From Lachnospiraceae bacterium (lineage in GTDB: Bacteria; Bacillota; Clostridia; Lachnospirales; Lachnospiraceae), in assembly GCA_017431345.1 (NCBI GenBank), contig JAFRLH010000083.1, positions 99,453 through 163,452 on the forward strand: a stretch of DNA of 64,000 bases. The letters run 5' to 3'. Positions 36,562 to 44,769 of the stretch are shown one piece after another. The position numbers and the translations under genes are program-made. Every line of letters starts with the position of its first letter. Position 1 is the first letter of the stretch. Under the pieces are notes generated by a model, which made no database searches, was not told where the DNA came from, and saw only the letters and a program-made list of their open reading frames with translations.

Positions 36562-38988
36562 ATGAAGCATCAGGACATCATCAAAAAACTCTCTCTGGAC
36601 GAGAAATGCTACCTGCTCTCCGGCCGTGATTTCTGGTCCACCTACAGTGTAGAGAAGAAAGGCGTTCCCAGCATCAGCCTCTCTGACGGCCCGCATGGAA
36701 TCCGCAAGCAGGAAGGCGCAGGTGACCAGCTCGGTCTCGGCGGATCCCTTCCGGCCACATGCTTTCCCACCGCAGCAACGATCGCGAATTCCTGGGATCC
36801 GGAACTCGGCGAAGAGATCGGAAGGAACCTGGGGGAGGAAGCTGCCTGTCAGGACGTTGCCGTTCTGCTTGGCCCCGGCCTCAACATCAAGAGAAGCCCT
36901 CTCTGCGGAAGGAACTTTGAGTATTTCTCGGAAGATCCTTATCTTGCCGGCAAGATGGCTGCCGGTTATATCCGCGGCATGCAGGAAAACGGCATTTCCG
37001 CCTGCCCGAAGCATTTTGCAGCAAATAATTCCGAGCTGAGACGCCAGGCTTCCAACTCTGTTGTTGATGAAAGAACGCTCCGCGAGATCTACCTGACCGG
37101 CTTCGAGATCGCCGTTACGGAAGCGCATCCGAAGAGCATCATGTCCTCCTACAATGAAATAAACAGCGTTTATGCAAATGAAAACGAGCATCTCCTGCAG
37201 GAGATCTTAAGGGACCAGTGGGGATTCGACGGTTTTGTCGTATCTGACTGGGGCGCCGGCAACAACTTTGTGGAAGGCGTAAAAGCCGGCTCGCATCTTG
37301 AAATGCCCACGACAGGCGGTGATTCTGCCGAACAGCTGATCCGGGCTGTGAAAGAAGGAAAGATCGACAAAGCGATGGTCGACCGCCGTGTGGATGAACT
37401 GCTGGATGTTGTCCTGGCAGTTGATGCAGCCGTACAGCCTTACAAAGGAAAATCTTTCGATATTGAAGCCCATCACGCAGCGGCCAGGAAAGCCAGCGAG
37501 CAGAGCGTCGTTCTGCTGAAAAACGAAGATAACATTCTTCCGCTCGCTGCCGGCGCCAAAGTTGCCGTGATCGGCGATTTTGCCGAAACACCCCGTTATC
37601 AGGGTGCGGGTTCCTCTGTCGTCAACCCGACAAAGCTTGATTCTGCCATGGATGTGATAAAGAATTTCCCGCTGGAAGTCGTCGGCTTTGAAAAGGGATA
37701 TCCGCGCGTCGGCGCAAAGGATCCTGCCATGGAAGCGGCTGCCGCAGAGCTGGCTGCGAAAGCAGACGTCGTACTGCTCTATCTGGGCCTTGACGAGATC
37801 TCCGAATCCGAAGGCCTGGACCGTCAGCACATGAAACTGCCGAAGAGCCAGATTTCCCTGCTGAAAGCAGTTCATGCCGTAAACAAAAATATCGTGATCG
37901 TCATGTCTGCCGGTTCTGCAGTCGAAATGCCCTGGATCAAAGCCTGCAAGGCCATGGTGCATGGCTATCTGTGCGGGCAGGCCGGTGCGGCTGCTGTCCT
38001 CCGGGTCATCATGGGCGACGTGAACCCTTCCGGCAAACTTTCCGAGAGCTATCCCCTCTCCTATGACGATGTATCTTCAAAGCCCTACTTCCCCGCGAAG
38101 GAAAGAAGCGTGGAATACCGGGAAGGCCTGTACGTGGGATACCGCTATTATGAAACAGTGAATAAGCCGGTACTGTTCCCGTTCGGTTACGGCCTCTCAT
38201 ACACGACTTTCGAATACAGCGATATCGCTGCGACAGATCAGGAAGTTTCCTTCACCCTGACGAATACCGGAGCCAGGGACGGCGCTGAAATTGCACAGCT
38301 GTACGTTTCTGCTGCCGCCCCGAGGATCTACCGCCCGAAGAAGGAGCTCAAAGGATTTAAGAAAGTCTTCCTGAAAGCCGGCGAAAGCCAGAGAGTCACC
38401 ATCCCGATTGATGATAAGGCATTCCGTTATTTCAACACCAGAACTGACAAATACGAGATCGACGGCGGGGAATATGAGCTGTTAGTCGGCGCAAGCGTCG
38501 CTGATATTAAGCTTTCCGCAAAGATCGAAGTAAAAGGGACGGAAGCCCCTCTGCCGGTCGGCATCTCCGAACTCCCGAGCTATGCATCCGGTGATATCAC
38601 AGCGGTATCGGATGAAGAATTCACGAAACTTCTCGGACATCCGATCCCGGACGGCAGGTGGACCGGAAATCTCCGCATGAACGACGCCATTGCCCAGCTG
38701 TATTATGCAAAGAGCCTGAAAGCAAGATTTGTCGGAAAAATCATGCAGGGCATGCTTGATAAGAGCATGGCGAAGGGCAAACCCGACCTGAACATCATCT
38801 TTGTCACCAACATGCCGTTCAGGGCGATCGGAAAAATGGCCGGCGGCATGATCAGCCAGGAAATGTGCGAATCGATCGTCACGATCATCAACGGGCATGC
38901 GATCGCGTTCTTTAAGGGACTCGGCGGCCTGATCGGCGGTTTCTTCAGACAGAAAAAGGTACAGAAAAAAGCGAAGAGCATAAAATAA
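36562..38988 (+). CDS. GH3 family beta-glycosidase, canonical order
   Basis: Probable beta-glucosidase or related enzyme, 808 residues, with no signal peptide. The TIM-barrel domain comes first: LSDGPHGIRKQ, GRNFEYFSEDPYLAG, CPKHFAANNSE and the nucleophile Asp about 229 in VVSDWGAGN. The C-domain follows (EQSVVLLKNEDNILPL, YLGLDEISESEG with a possible acid/base Glu), then an Fn3-like domain (FPFGYGLSYTTFEYS). After the normal end, about 130 further residues include two hydrophobic stretches (MPFRAIGKMAGGMI and AFFKGLGGLIGGFF) and a basic tail, so the enzyme may sit on the membrane. AAGGAGG precedes the ATG. Confidence 0.95.
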   Translation: MKHQDIIKKLSLDEKCYLLSGRDFWSTYSVEKKGVPSISLSDGPHGIRKQEGAGDQLGLGGSLPATCFPTAATIANSWDPELGEEIGRNLGEEAACQDVAVLLGPGLNIKRSPLCGRNFEYFSEDPYLAGKMAAGYIRGMQENGISACPKHFAANNSELRRQASNSVVDERTLREIYLTGFEIAVTEAHPKSIMSSYNEINSVYANENEHLLQEILRDQWGFDGFVVSDWGAGNNFVEGVKAGSHLEMPTTGGDSAEQLIRAVKEGKIDKAMVDRRVDELLDVVLAVDAAVQPYKGKSFDIEAHHAAARKASEQSVVLLKNEDNILPLAAGAKVAVIGDFAETPRYQGAGSSVVNPTKLDSAMDVIKNFPLEVVGFEKGYPRVGAKDPAMEAAAAELAAKADVVLLYLGLDEISESEGLDRQHMKLPKSQISLLKAVHAVNKNIVIVMSAGSAVEMPWIKACKAMVHGYLCGQAGAAAVLRVIMGDVNPSGKLSESYPLSYDDVSSKPYFPAKERSVEYREGLYVGYRYYETVNKPVLFPFGYGLSYTTFEYSDIAATDQEVSFTLTNTGARDGAEIAQLYVSAAAPRIYRPKKELKGFKKVFLKAGESQRVTIPIDDKAFRYFNTRTDKYEIDGGEYELLVGASVADIKLSAKIEVKGTEAPLPVGISELPSYASGDITAVSDEEFTKLLGHPIPDGRWTGNLRMNDAIAQLYYAKSLKARFVGKIMQGMLDKSMAKGKPDLNIIFVTNMPFRAIGKMAGGMISQEMCESIVTIINGHAIAFFKGLGGLIGGFFRQKKVQKKAKSIK

Positions 38989-38998
38989 GGGGGGGAAT

Positions 38999-39577
38999 AT
39001 GAGCAGTTTTGCAGAAAAACATCCGAAAGCAGCCCAGTGGATCCGTGAAGGCGGCCTGTTCCTGATCTTCAGCTATGTTGTCACCTTCCTGAAATGGGGA
39101 CTTCTTACCTTCCTGCCTGCACTGTTCCACGGCATGGTCGGTGATGTTGCCTGGGCATGGCCGGGTATAAACGTACAGGTGATGGGCGTGCCGCTGACGC
39201 TGGCCGTCATCGGCAACAGCCTGGCAGACGGCGGACTGGCCTTTACACTTGCCAATTTCACATCGATCATTATTGGCGAATGCATCAACTTCCCGCTGCA
39301 GAGAAACGTCACCTTCCGCAGCAAGGGACCGGTGGTTCCCCAGATCCTCTGCCACTTTGCCGGTGCCCTGGGCGTATTCTTCATCATGAATCTGTTCACA
39401 TGCATCTGGAACCCGGTCACGGCAGCATTCCATGTGCCGGACGGCATCCGCAACATCGTGACGACAGTCGTCACCGGCGGTGTCTCCATGATCATCATCT
39501 TTGCGATCGACAAGACCATCTTCTCGCCGGGATTCATGAACAAGGATTATAAGCCTGCAGCAGAAGAGCAGAAATAA
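38999..39577 (+). CDS. GtrA-like small membrane protein
   Basis: Membrane protein of 192 residues starting 10 bases after the GH3 gene, hence the same operon. Four hydrophobic segments are visible (about 20-45, 65-95, 115-140 and 150-175). The motif NFPLQRNVTF between segments 2 and 3 is like the F-x(3)-R-x(2)-VF signature of the GtrA family, which takes part in lipid-linked sugar transfer. The match is partial and I treat it as GtrA-like, function unknown. A strong terminator follows. Confidence 0.65.
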   Translation: MSSFAEKHPKAAQWIREGGLFLIFSYVVTFLKWGLLTFLPALFHGMVGDVAWAWPGINVQVMGVPLTLAVIGNSLADGGLAFTLANFTSIIIGECINFPLQRNVTFRSKGPVVPQILCHFAGALGVFFIMNLFTCIWNPVTAAFHVPDGIRNIVTTVVTGGVSMIIIFAIDKTIFSPGFMNKDYKPAAEEQK

Positions 39578-39596
39578 TACACAATATACAGACGAA

Positions 39597-39622
39597 GCCG
39601 CCGGCACTGCCGGCGGCTTTTT
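39597..39622 (+). terminator. Terminator of the GH3/GtrA-like operon
   Basis: GCCGCCGGCA, one base, TGCCGGCGGC, then TTTTT; a perfect 10 bp GC-rich stem. Confidence 0.95.
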
Positions 39623-39637
39623 CCTAATCACCTTTGT

Positions 39638-39730
39638 TTGTGCACAGAATCAGCCTTCCAACAGCTTCAAAACATCCCTCAGCAGTTCACTCCAGACCAT
39701 AAACAGAGGAATTCATATTATTTGTGCACA
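39638..39730. repeat. Copy of a dispersed TGTGCAC / CAGACCATAAACA element
   Basis: TTGTGCACAGA at 39638, CAGACCATAAACA at 39693 and TTGTGCACA at 39722. The same words recur at 42.1-42.4 kb. No gene is seen between 39623 and 39779. Confidence 0.6.
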
Positions 39731-39779
39731 CTCGACATGTAATTATCCGGAACTGGCTGCCCCTGTATCTTCACTGCAA

Positions 39780-40583
39780 TCATAATATCTGATTTTCGAT
39801 CACGTCAATGATCTGCTGAATATCCATCGGATGATCTTTGGATTCAAATGTCATGATCAGATCCTTTCCCGGCGTATACCCGTTCTCGATATAAGTTTTG
39901 ATCTTTCGGGCTGCACTCTGTCTGTATTCCTCCACATCCATCATTCCAAAATGTTCCCAGATCAGAATAACAAGGTGTTCCGGCTGAAGGACCGTGTAAT
40001 CCGGATAATGAATCATCCCGTTCAATTCCAATGCGCATTCATAACGAAATGGAATATTTCTGCGTTTCAGTTCATGTGCTATGAATGCTTCCGATTTTGA
40101 ACGGACCATTAATCCTCCTGTGGCCGGCACGATCAGGTTTTCCGGAAATCCGGGATTGGTTTCATATTCTTCATCTTCCCATGCACGTATGATATCACTC
40201 TTCCATTCTGTTTCAGGACGCAGCACATCATAAAGCGGTGCGCAGTTCAGGATTCTTTGGTATTTTTTATCTTCCTCTGTTTTATAAACTTTCAAATAAG
40301 CATCCAAAGCCCGCAATTCACAGATAAGTTCACGCCGCTGTCTTCTCCATACGGCTTTCCTCGCCAGTGCCTGAATCTTAGCTATGTCTTTTTTCGGCAA
40401 ATAAACGTATTCCGTTTTCTCACCTCTGCTTCTGTCAGATATTTCCTGATAATATTTGTACCGTGAACCGCTTTTATTGCATTTCAGACTTCCCTCCGGT
40501 GACAAAGCAATTCTGGCATCCAGTTCTCTGATCTGCGCGGTCACAGCATCTTTTCGTGCCAGGATTCTTTCAAATAATGTCAT
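39780..40583 (-). CDS. PD-(D/E)XK-like nuclease-fold protein
   Basis: Uncharacterised protein of 267 residues. The N-terminal 110 residues are charged and mostly helical (possible coiled coil). The C-terminal half has the PD-(D/E)XK pattern: Glu165 in RSKSEAFIAHEL, Asp195 in HYPDYTVL, and Glu210-His211 in ILIWEHFGMMD, spaced as in restriction-endonuclease-like folds, with a His where Lys is usual. AAGGAGG and ATG at 40583 define the start. It stands alone in a repeat-rich stretch with its own promoter, which suggests acquisition. A nucleic-acid target is inference only. Confidence 0.65.
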   Translation of the reverse strand: MTLFERILARKDAVTAQIRELDARIALSPEGSLKCNKSGSRYKYYQEISDRSRGEKTEYVYLPKKDIAKIQALARKAVWRRQRRELICELRALDAYLKVYKTEEDKKYQRILNCAPLYDVLRPETEWKSDIIRAWEDEEYETNPGFPENLIVPATGGLMVRSKSEAFIAHELKRRNIPFRYECALELNGMIHYPDYTVLQPEHLVILIWEHFGMMDVEEYRQSAARKIKTYIENGYTPGKDLIMTFESKDHPMDIQQIIDVIENQIL

Positions 40584-40691
40584 AAAAAACCTCCTTATCC
40601 GTCCTTCAATACAGGAAATTTCGTCTTGTTGTATCTGATATTTTTTCTTTTTTTCTTTTTATTTCAAACTATTATTTATATTTTCAGTCTT

Positions 40692-40719
40692 ATTATAATA
40701 TAATCATGCGGTAAGTCAA
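40692..40719 (-). promoter_or_regulatory. Promoter of the PD-(D/E)XK gene
   Basis: On the minus strand TTGACT (40719-40714), 16 bases, TATAAT (40697-40692), with a long AT-rich leader of about 100 bases. Confidence 0.8.
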
Positions 40720-40806
40720 TAGTAATGCTGGCATTCAGCTGCTGCCTTCCTGCATCCTCATGACTCCGACTGCGTGCTGTATGACTCATTTGCAGCCTTC
40801 AACGTC

Positions 40807-40871
40807 CCTGAGACGAGCATATCCCTTTACACTGTTTTAGACTGAAGCGCCTCCACCTGCAGGGGAATGCC
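40807..40871. repeat. Left copy of a degenerate direct repeat flanking the ZIP gene
   Basis: Begins CCTGAGACGAGCAT and ends GGGGAATGCC. The right copy at 41999-42062 has the same ends and a similar interior (TTTA.GACT or GTCT). Confidence 0.6.
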
Positions 40872-40975
40872 CTAATCCTCCGGCGGTATCTGTATTTGAA
40901 AAAGTATGCCCTCTCCGAAGGGATTGCCCCGATCCTCCGGCAGCATCAATATTCGAAGCACTATGCGCCCCCGAT
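40862..40975. repeat. Two imperfect 57-base tandem repeats
   Basis: ATCCTCCGGC recurs at 40875 and 40932, with related sequence around it. On the minus strand the repeat is a whole number of codons (19) and reads as GxxxSNxDxAGGxG twice in a 62-codon frame. I do not think that frame is a real gene. The remaining sequence of this intergenic stretch (40584-41106) shows only the promoters listed. Confidence 0.7.
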
Positions 40976-41012
40976 GGAAAAATTCTTCCCGGATTAATCA
41001 ACAGCAAGCATC

Positions 41013-41041
41013 TTGACAGGTGCATAATTGATCCATATAAT
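41013..41041 (+). promoter_or_regulatory. Promoter of the ZIP transporter gene
   Basis: TTGACA (41013-41018), exactly 17 bases, TATAAT (41036-41041): full consensus in both hexamers. Confidence 0.93.
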
Positions 41042-41048
41042 ATTTATG

Positions 41049-41064
41049 GTTAGTTATATCTAAC
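41049..41064. promoter_or_regulatory. Inverted repeat at the ZIP gene start site, possible DtxR-family operator
   Basis: GTTAG-TTATAT-CTAAC, placed 8-23 bases after the -10, over the expected start of transcription. DtxR/IdeR-type metal regulators bind TTAG..CTAA palindromes, and a strong promoter with a metal-responsive block fits a metal importer. Confidence 0.6.
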
Positions 41065-41106
41065 TATCTTATCGAAAACAACTTTCTTATTCAGTAAGGA
41101 TGTATT

Positions 41107-41895
41107 ATGAATCATACGATACAAATACTATACGGCCTTCTGATCCCGCTTTTCGGAACTTCTGCCGGTGCAGCATGCGTCTTTTTTCTCAAAAGAGAAT
41201 TGAAACCGGCGATTCAGCGATCGTTTACCGGATTTGCTGCCGGTGTGATGACAGCCGCTTCTGTCTGGAGCCTGCTTATTCCTGCCATAGCGCAGTCAGC
41301 TGGTCTCGGCAGGCTTTCTTTTATGCCGGCTTTTATCGGCTTCTGGACCGGCATCCTGTTCCTGCTGTTTCTTGACAGCGTGATCCCGCACATTCATATG
41401 CACGCTGACAAACCGGAAGGAATAAAGGCAGGTTTCAGCAGAACGACCATGCTGCTTCTTGCCGTCACCCTTCACAACATCCCGGAAGGGATAGCTGTCG
41501 GGGTCATCTATGCCGGCCTGCTCTCCGAATCTTCCCTGATCACAGCAGGCGGCGCCGCTGCGCTGTCACTGGGGATCGCCATACAGAATTTCCCGGAAGG
41601 CGCAATTATTTCCATGCCCCTGCATGCAGCAGGAAAAAGCAAACCGCAGGCTTTTGCTGACGGAGTACTTTCCGGCGCTGTAGAACCGGTATTTGGCCTG
41701 CTTACCATCCTGGCAGCTTCCTGGATCATTCCTGCCATGCCGTATATGCTTTCTTTTGCGGCCGGTGCCATGATCTATGTCGTTGTGGAGGAACTAATCC
41801 CTGAAATGTCTGCCGGGGAGCACTCCAATATCGGTGTGCTCGCTTTTTCCGCCGGCTTTACGCTGATGATGATTCTGGATGTCGCGCTGGGTTAA
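41107..41895 (+). CDS. ZIP family metal transporter (ZupT-like)
   Basis: Imports zinc, iron or manganese, 262 residues with about eight membrane segments. The metal-binding helices carry the family motifs HNIPEG (residues 123-128) and QNFPEG (160-165), and the loop before them has HIHMHAD, typical of the ZIP histidine loop. VVVEELIPEM in the next helix is also conserved. Metal specificity cannot be read from sequence; a TTAG/CTAA palindrome at the promoter hints at iron or manganese control. GTAAGGA lies before the ATG. Confidence 0.95.
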   Translation: MNHTIQILYGLLIPLFGTSAGAACVFFLKRELKPAIQRSFTGFAAGVMTAASVWSLLIPAIAQSAGLGRLSFMPAFIGFWTGILFLLFLDSVIPHIHMHADKPEGIKAGFSRTTMLLLAVTLHNIPEGIAVGVIYAGLLSESSLITAGGAAALSLGIAIQNFPEGAIISMPLHAAGKSKPQAFADGVLSGAVEPVFGLLTILAASWIIPAMPYMLSFAAGAMIYVVVEELIPEMSAGEHSNIGVLAFSAGFTLMMILDVALG

Positions 41896-41959
41896 ACTGT
41901 CATTCGCATCCGTAAAGCGGACGTTCGCATCCCGCTCTACTACATACGCATGAACCTCA

Positions 41960-41974
41960 GCCGCCTTCGGCGGC
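41960..41974 (+). terminator. Weak terminator after the ZIP gene
   Basis: GCCGCC-TTC-GGCGGC followed by TTCTC. The T-run is poor. Confidence 0.4.
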
Positions 41975-41998
41975 TTCTCAAGTGCCGCTTTCACTGCA

Positions 41999-42062
41999 CC
42001 TGAGACAAGCATCCCCCTGTACCTCACTTTATGAGTCTGCCTCATTGAAGGCGGGGAATGCC
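41999..42062. repeat. Right copy of the direct repeat flanking the ZIP gene
   Basis: CCTGAGACAAGCAT to GGGGAATGCC; see the left copy at 40807-40871. Confidence 0.6.
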
Positions 42063-42131
42063 TGCACTCGGTTCAAAGGAAAGAATCTGTTATTATTGGA
42101 ACGAATCCCGGATATACGACTCTCAAAATTT

Positions 42132-42385
42132 AATCTGTGCACATATTCGCTCTTTCAGATTGTTTATGGTCTTTGGTTGTGCATGAGAATCCTTGATAAC
42201 AATTATTATGGTCCCGCAGTCCTCTCATTTAAGGAACCTAAAAATCCTGCCAACTACCATCTGTGCACGAATCCGGCAATTTTCAGGAAAACAAAGAAAG
42301 GTACGAGACCATAATTCGTCCTGCCCTCACAATCTGTGCACCGACTCAGACCATAAACATCAAGAATATGATTTTTCATGCACAG
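42132..42385. repeat. Cluster of dispersed TGTGCAC / GACCATAA elements
   Basis: AATCTGTGCAC occurs at 42132 and 42331, CTGTGCAC at 42261, CAGACCATAAACA at 42347, its reverse complement GTTTATGGTCT at 42162, and TGCACAG near 42379. The 990 bp between the ZIP and modA-like genes (41896-42885) holds these, the 40-base tandem array and a terminator, but no credible gene. Confidence 0.6.
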
Positions 42386-42490
42386 CAGCAGAATCGGATT
42401 GACACAATTTGTCTAAGTTGTATGCATCAGTACCAGATGAAATCTTAATAAGACAGCCAGCTATTCCTTCAGATTCTGTTTCAGCTGAAA

Positions 42491-42630
42491 AACGACAGCC
42501 GGACTTTCCTCTGCTTCTTTTTAACTGCAGCATGACAGCCGGACCTTCCTCTGCTTCTTTTTAACTGCAGCATGACAGCCGGGCCTTCCTCTGCTTCTTT
42601 TTAACTGCAGCATGATTGCCGGGCTTTCTC
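42491..42630. repeat. Tandem array, 40-base unit, 3.5 copies
   Basis: Units start at 42491, 42531 and 42571 and share GACAGCCGG..TTCCTCTGCTTC and TTTTTAACTGCAG; a decayed half unit begins at 42611. Copies differ at one to a few positions. There are no intervening spacers, so it is not a CRISPR. Confidence 0.92.
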
Positions 42631-42703
42631 CCATCTTCCTTTTGATTCCAGATGCAGTATTCAGGTCTGCCTTCAGAACAGTGCTTTTCTCCAACATGCA
42701 AAT

Positions 42704-42733
42704 AAAAAACCGGGCAGTCTGATGGTTGCCCGG
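42704..42733 (-). terminator. Terminator downstream of the modA-like gene
   Basis: On the minus strand CCGGGCA, a 10-base loop, TGCCCGG, then six T; 150 bases after the stop codon. Confidence 0.85.
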
Positions 42734-42885
42734 AAGCTTCTTCTCTAAAAATATGCAGTTCATTTCACTCTTCATACAGGAAACGAAAGGCCATCGATCA
42801 GCCAGGAGCGCACCGCAGCATCTTCCTGAAGACCTTCCAACGGAAAGGGAATGCAATCATATTTCCCCTCAACAAAATGCCTTCG

Positions 42886-44001
42886 TTAAGACTCCGGCAG
42901 CGTAAATCCGTTTGCCACGAGCTGCGCCAGTACCTCGTCGCTGCTCATGAAATCGATGAACTCTGTTGCGGTCTCCTGTCTGCCTGTGCTCGTCAGGATA
43001 CCCAGACGGTAAGTGGTAGGCGCGAAGCCTTCCACGATATGGATCTTCTCTGCTTCCAGCACGGCGTCATTCTGATATACGAATCCGCAATCGGCTGTGC
43101 CGTCGATCAGCATGCCCAACAGCTCTTCTACAGACGCTGCCAGATAAACTTCCTTCTCTTTCACGCCTTCCCAGAGTTCCTGTTCTTTCAGCGTATCGAT
43201 CGTATACTCTCCCACCGGAAGATAGATCGGATCCCCGATCGCAACGGAACGCGCTTTCTCAAGATCAGCGACGGTAATGATTCCCAGCCTGGAATCCCTG
43301 GGAACAACGAAGGCCAGCTCGTTCGTCATCAGTGCATGCACAGAGCCTTCGATGACCATTCCCTCTTCCTGCAATGCCGACATATATTTCTTCCCGCCGA
43401 TGAAAATCAGGTCAAATGCAGCGCCGGATTCGATCTGATTCTGAAGATTTTCGGAACTGTCATAGACCATCTCGACCACTATATTGGGATATTTCTCATT
43501 GAACTGGGGAATGAACTGCTCGTCCATGATGGTCCTCAGCGTCGAAGAAGCTGCTACGACCAGCTTTCCGTCACTGGCCTGCGATTCCGCACCTTCTTCA
43601 CCTTCTTCCCCTTCTTCTCCGGATTCCGCCGTCTCCCCCTCTTCCTGATCGGGTTCTTCTCCCGTCTGCGATTCGACCGCTTCTACGGTCTCGCCGGCTT
43701 CTTCCGCACTTTCAGCAGATGTCTGGCTTTCGCCTTCTGCTGCTTCGCCTTCGACAGCCTCACCTTCAGCAGCTTCACCGTCTGCTTCTCCTTCAGCAGC
43801 TTCGCCCTCTTCTGCCTGCTCTCCTTCCGCCACTGCGGAAGCTTCTTCCGATCCGGGCATCAGGGATTCTCCCATCTGACTCTCGCCAGCCTCTGCAGAT
43901 ATTTCCGTACCAGCAGCCTCTGTCTCCTCTGAAGAACTTCCGCAGCCGGCAATGGAAAAGACCATCACCGCCGCAAGAATATATACCAGCACCTTTTTCA
44001 T
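42886..44001 (-). CDS. Second ModA-type substrate-binding lipoprotein (orphan)
   Basis: Extracellular binding protein of 371 residues, paralogous to the modA product. Lipobox SIAGC follows a signal peptide; an unusually long acidic linker (about 24-140) is rich in EGEAAEGEAD-type repeats. The binding domain begins LVVAASSTLRTIMDEQFIPQF and has MVYDSSENLQNQIESGAAFDLIFIGG, VAIGDPIYLPVGEYT and ADCGFVYQNDA, all parallel to modA. Both proteins end FTLPE(S). No permease or ATPase is adjacent, so it may use the ModBC pair or have another oxyanion ligand. It is last in a minus-strand operon with an NTP transferase and a NifX-like protein. Confidence 0.88.
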   Translation of the reverse strand: MKKVLVYILAAVMVFSIAGCGSSSEETEAAGTEISAEAGESQMGESLMPGSEEASAVAEGEQAEEGEAAEGEADGEAAEGEAVEGEAAEGESQTSAESAEEAGETVEAVESQTGEEPDQEEGETAESGEEGEEGEEGAESQASDGKLVVAASSTLRTIMDEQFIPQFNEKYPNIVVEMVYDSSENLQNQIESGAAFDLIFIGGKKYMSALQEEGMVIEGSVHALMTNELAFVVPRDSRLGIITVADLEKARSVAIGDPIYLPVGEYTIDTLKEQELWEGVKEKEVYLAASVEELLGMLIDGTADCGFVYQNDAVLEAEKIHIVEGFAPTTYRLGILTSTGRQETATEFIDFMSSDEVLAQLVANGFTLPES

Positions 44002-44026
44002 AACAGTTGCTCTCCTATCATGATCT

Positions 44027-44051
44027 GACCGTCAAAGCGACCGTGACGGTC
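44027..44051. repeat. Inverted repeat upstream of the orphan modA-like gene
   Basis: GACCGTCA, 9-base loop, TGACGGTC. There is no T-run, so it is more likely an intercistronic hairpin or a binding site than a terminator. Confidence 0.5.
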
Positions 44052-44094
44052 TGTTTCCTATCCACAAAAACAAAGCGTTCGTGTGTATGCCGGT

Positions 44095-44715
44095 TCACTC
44101 ACCGGCATTCCCGTAAGCTTCTTCCTCGCTGATCGTCTCCATCTCGTCAAACCGTTTCTCGACCTGTGCCCGGATATATTTCTCGATTTCCTCACGGGAA
44201 AGGCCGTCCGGGATCTCGAACTCGTCCGGAAGAAGTTCGGCATCTTCATCCGAAAGCACGAACAGCGTGTCTTCCCTGTCCTCTTCCGTCTTTCCGCCTA
44301 CTTTTTCGATCGCAGCAGCAAGCGCTTCATCTTCCTCATGTTCATGGCAGGAAAAATCATGGCTGTGCCCTGCAGGTCCCGGTCCACCGATATAGTCACG
44401 GATCAGCGGCAGCTGGTTCCTGCGGAAACGGATATACGCCCGCTGCGCTTTTCTTCCGCTGCCGTCAAACCTGCTCACGCCGGCATTTGCGAGGACCTCG
44501 AACGGCTCCTTTTCGATCGGCCCGCAGATGACGGCTTCACAGTTCTCATCCATGATCTTTGCCGCAAACAGCAGATTCTCATCATCCTGTTTTCTTACCA
44601 CATCATAGATGTGTTCCTTCTCGGTATCCACAAGAAGGAGCCAGGCAGCCTTCTTAAAGTCCGCAGCCACCAGGCCGTCCGCATTGTCCGTTTCACAGCA
44701 TATTGCGATTTTCAT
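44095..44715 (-). CDS. NifX/NafY-like (dinitrogenase iron-molybdenum cofactor-like) protein
   Basis: Protein of 206 residues. The N-terminal 110 residues look like the small RNase H-like domain of the NifX/NifB family: MKIAICCETDNADGLVAADFKKAAWLLLVD, then a segment with CEAVICGPIEKEPFEVLANAGVSRFDG. Such domains bind metal clusters or their precursors. The middle has GPAGHSHDFSCHEHEED, a possible His/Cys metal site, and the C-terminus is acidic and helical. No nitrogenase genes are present. The neighbours (NTP transferase-HD, ModA-like) suggest a role in a molybdenum enzyme's accessory machinery. Confidence 0.65.
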   Translation of the reverse strand: MKIAICCETDNADGLVAADFKKAAWLLLVDTEKEHIYDVVRKQDDENLLFAAKIMDENCEAVICGPIEKEPFEVLANAGVSRFDGSGRKAQRAYIRFRRNQLPLIRDYIGGPGPAGHSHDFSCHEHEEDEALAAAIEKVGGKTEEDREDTLFVLSDEDAELLPDEFEIPDGLSREEIEKYIRAQVEKRFDEMETISEEEAYGNAGE

Positions 44716-44769
44716 ATTGATTCACCCTGTTGTTTATTTGCTTCCAAAGGAGTTTTCTATATTCTATCA

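Noticed and set aside
40837-41025. Small minus-strand gene with a 19-residue repeat
   Set aside because: It runs across the -35 of the ZIP promoter, lacks an RBS and resembles no family; I treat it as a DNA repeat.
42491-42630. CRISPR array
   Set aside because: The units are head-to-tail without unique spacers, and no cas gene is near.
42521-42856. Small minus-strand gene over the tandem repeats
   Set aside because: The sequence is the translation of the 40-base repeat plus a terminator, with no RBS.
44095-44715. Nitrogen-fixation cluster
   Set aside because: Only a NifX-like domain is present; nifHDK and nifB are absent.
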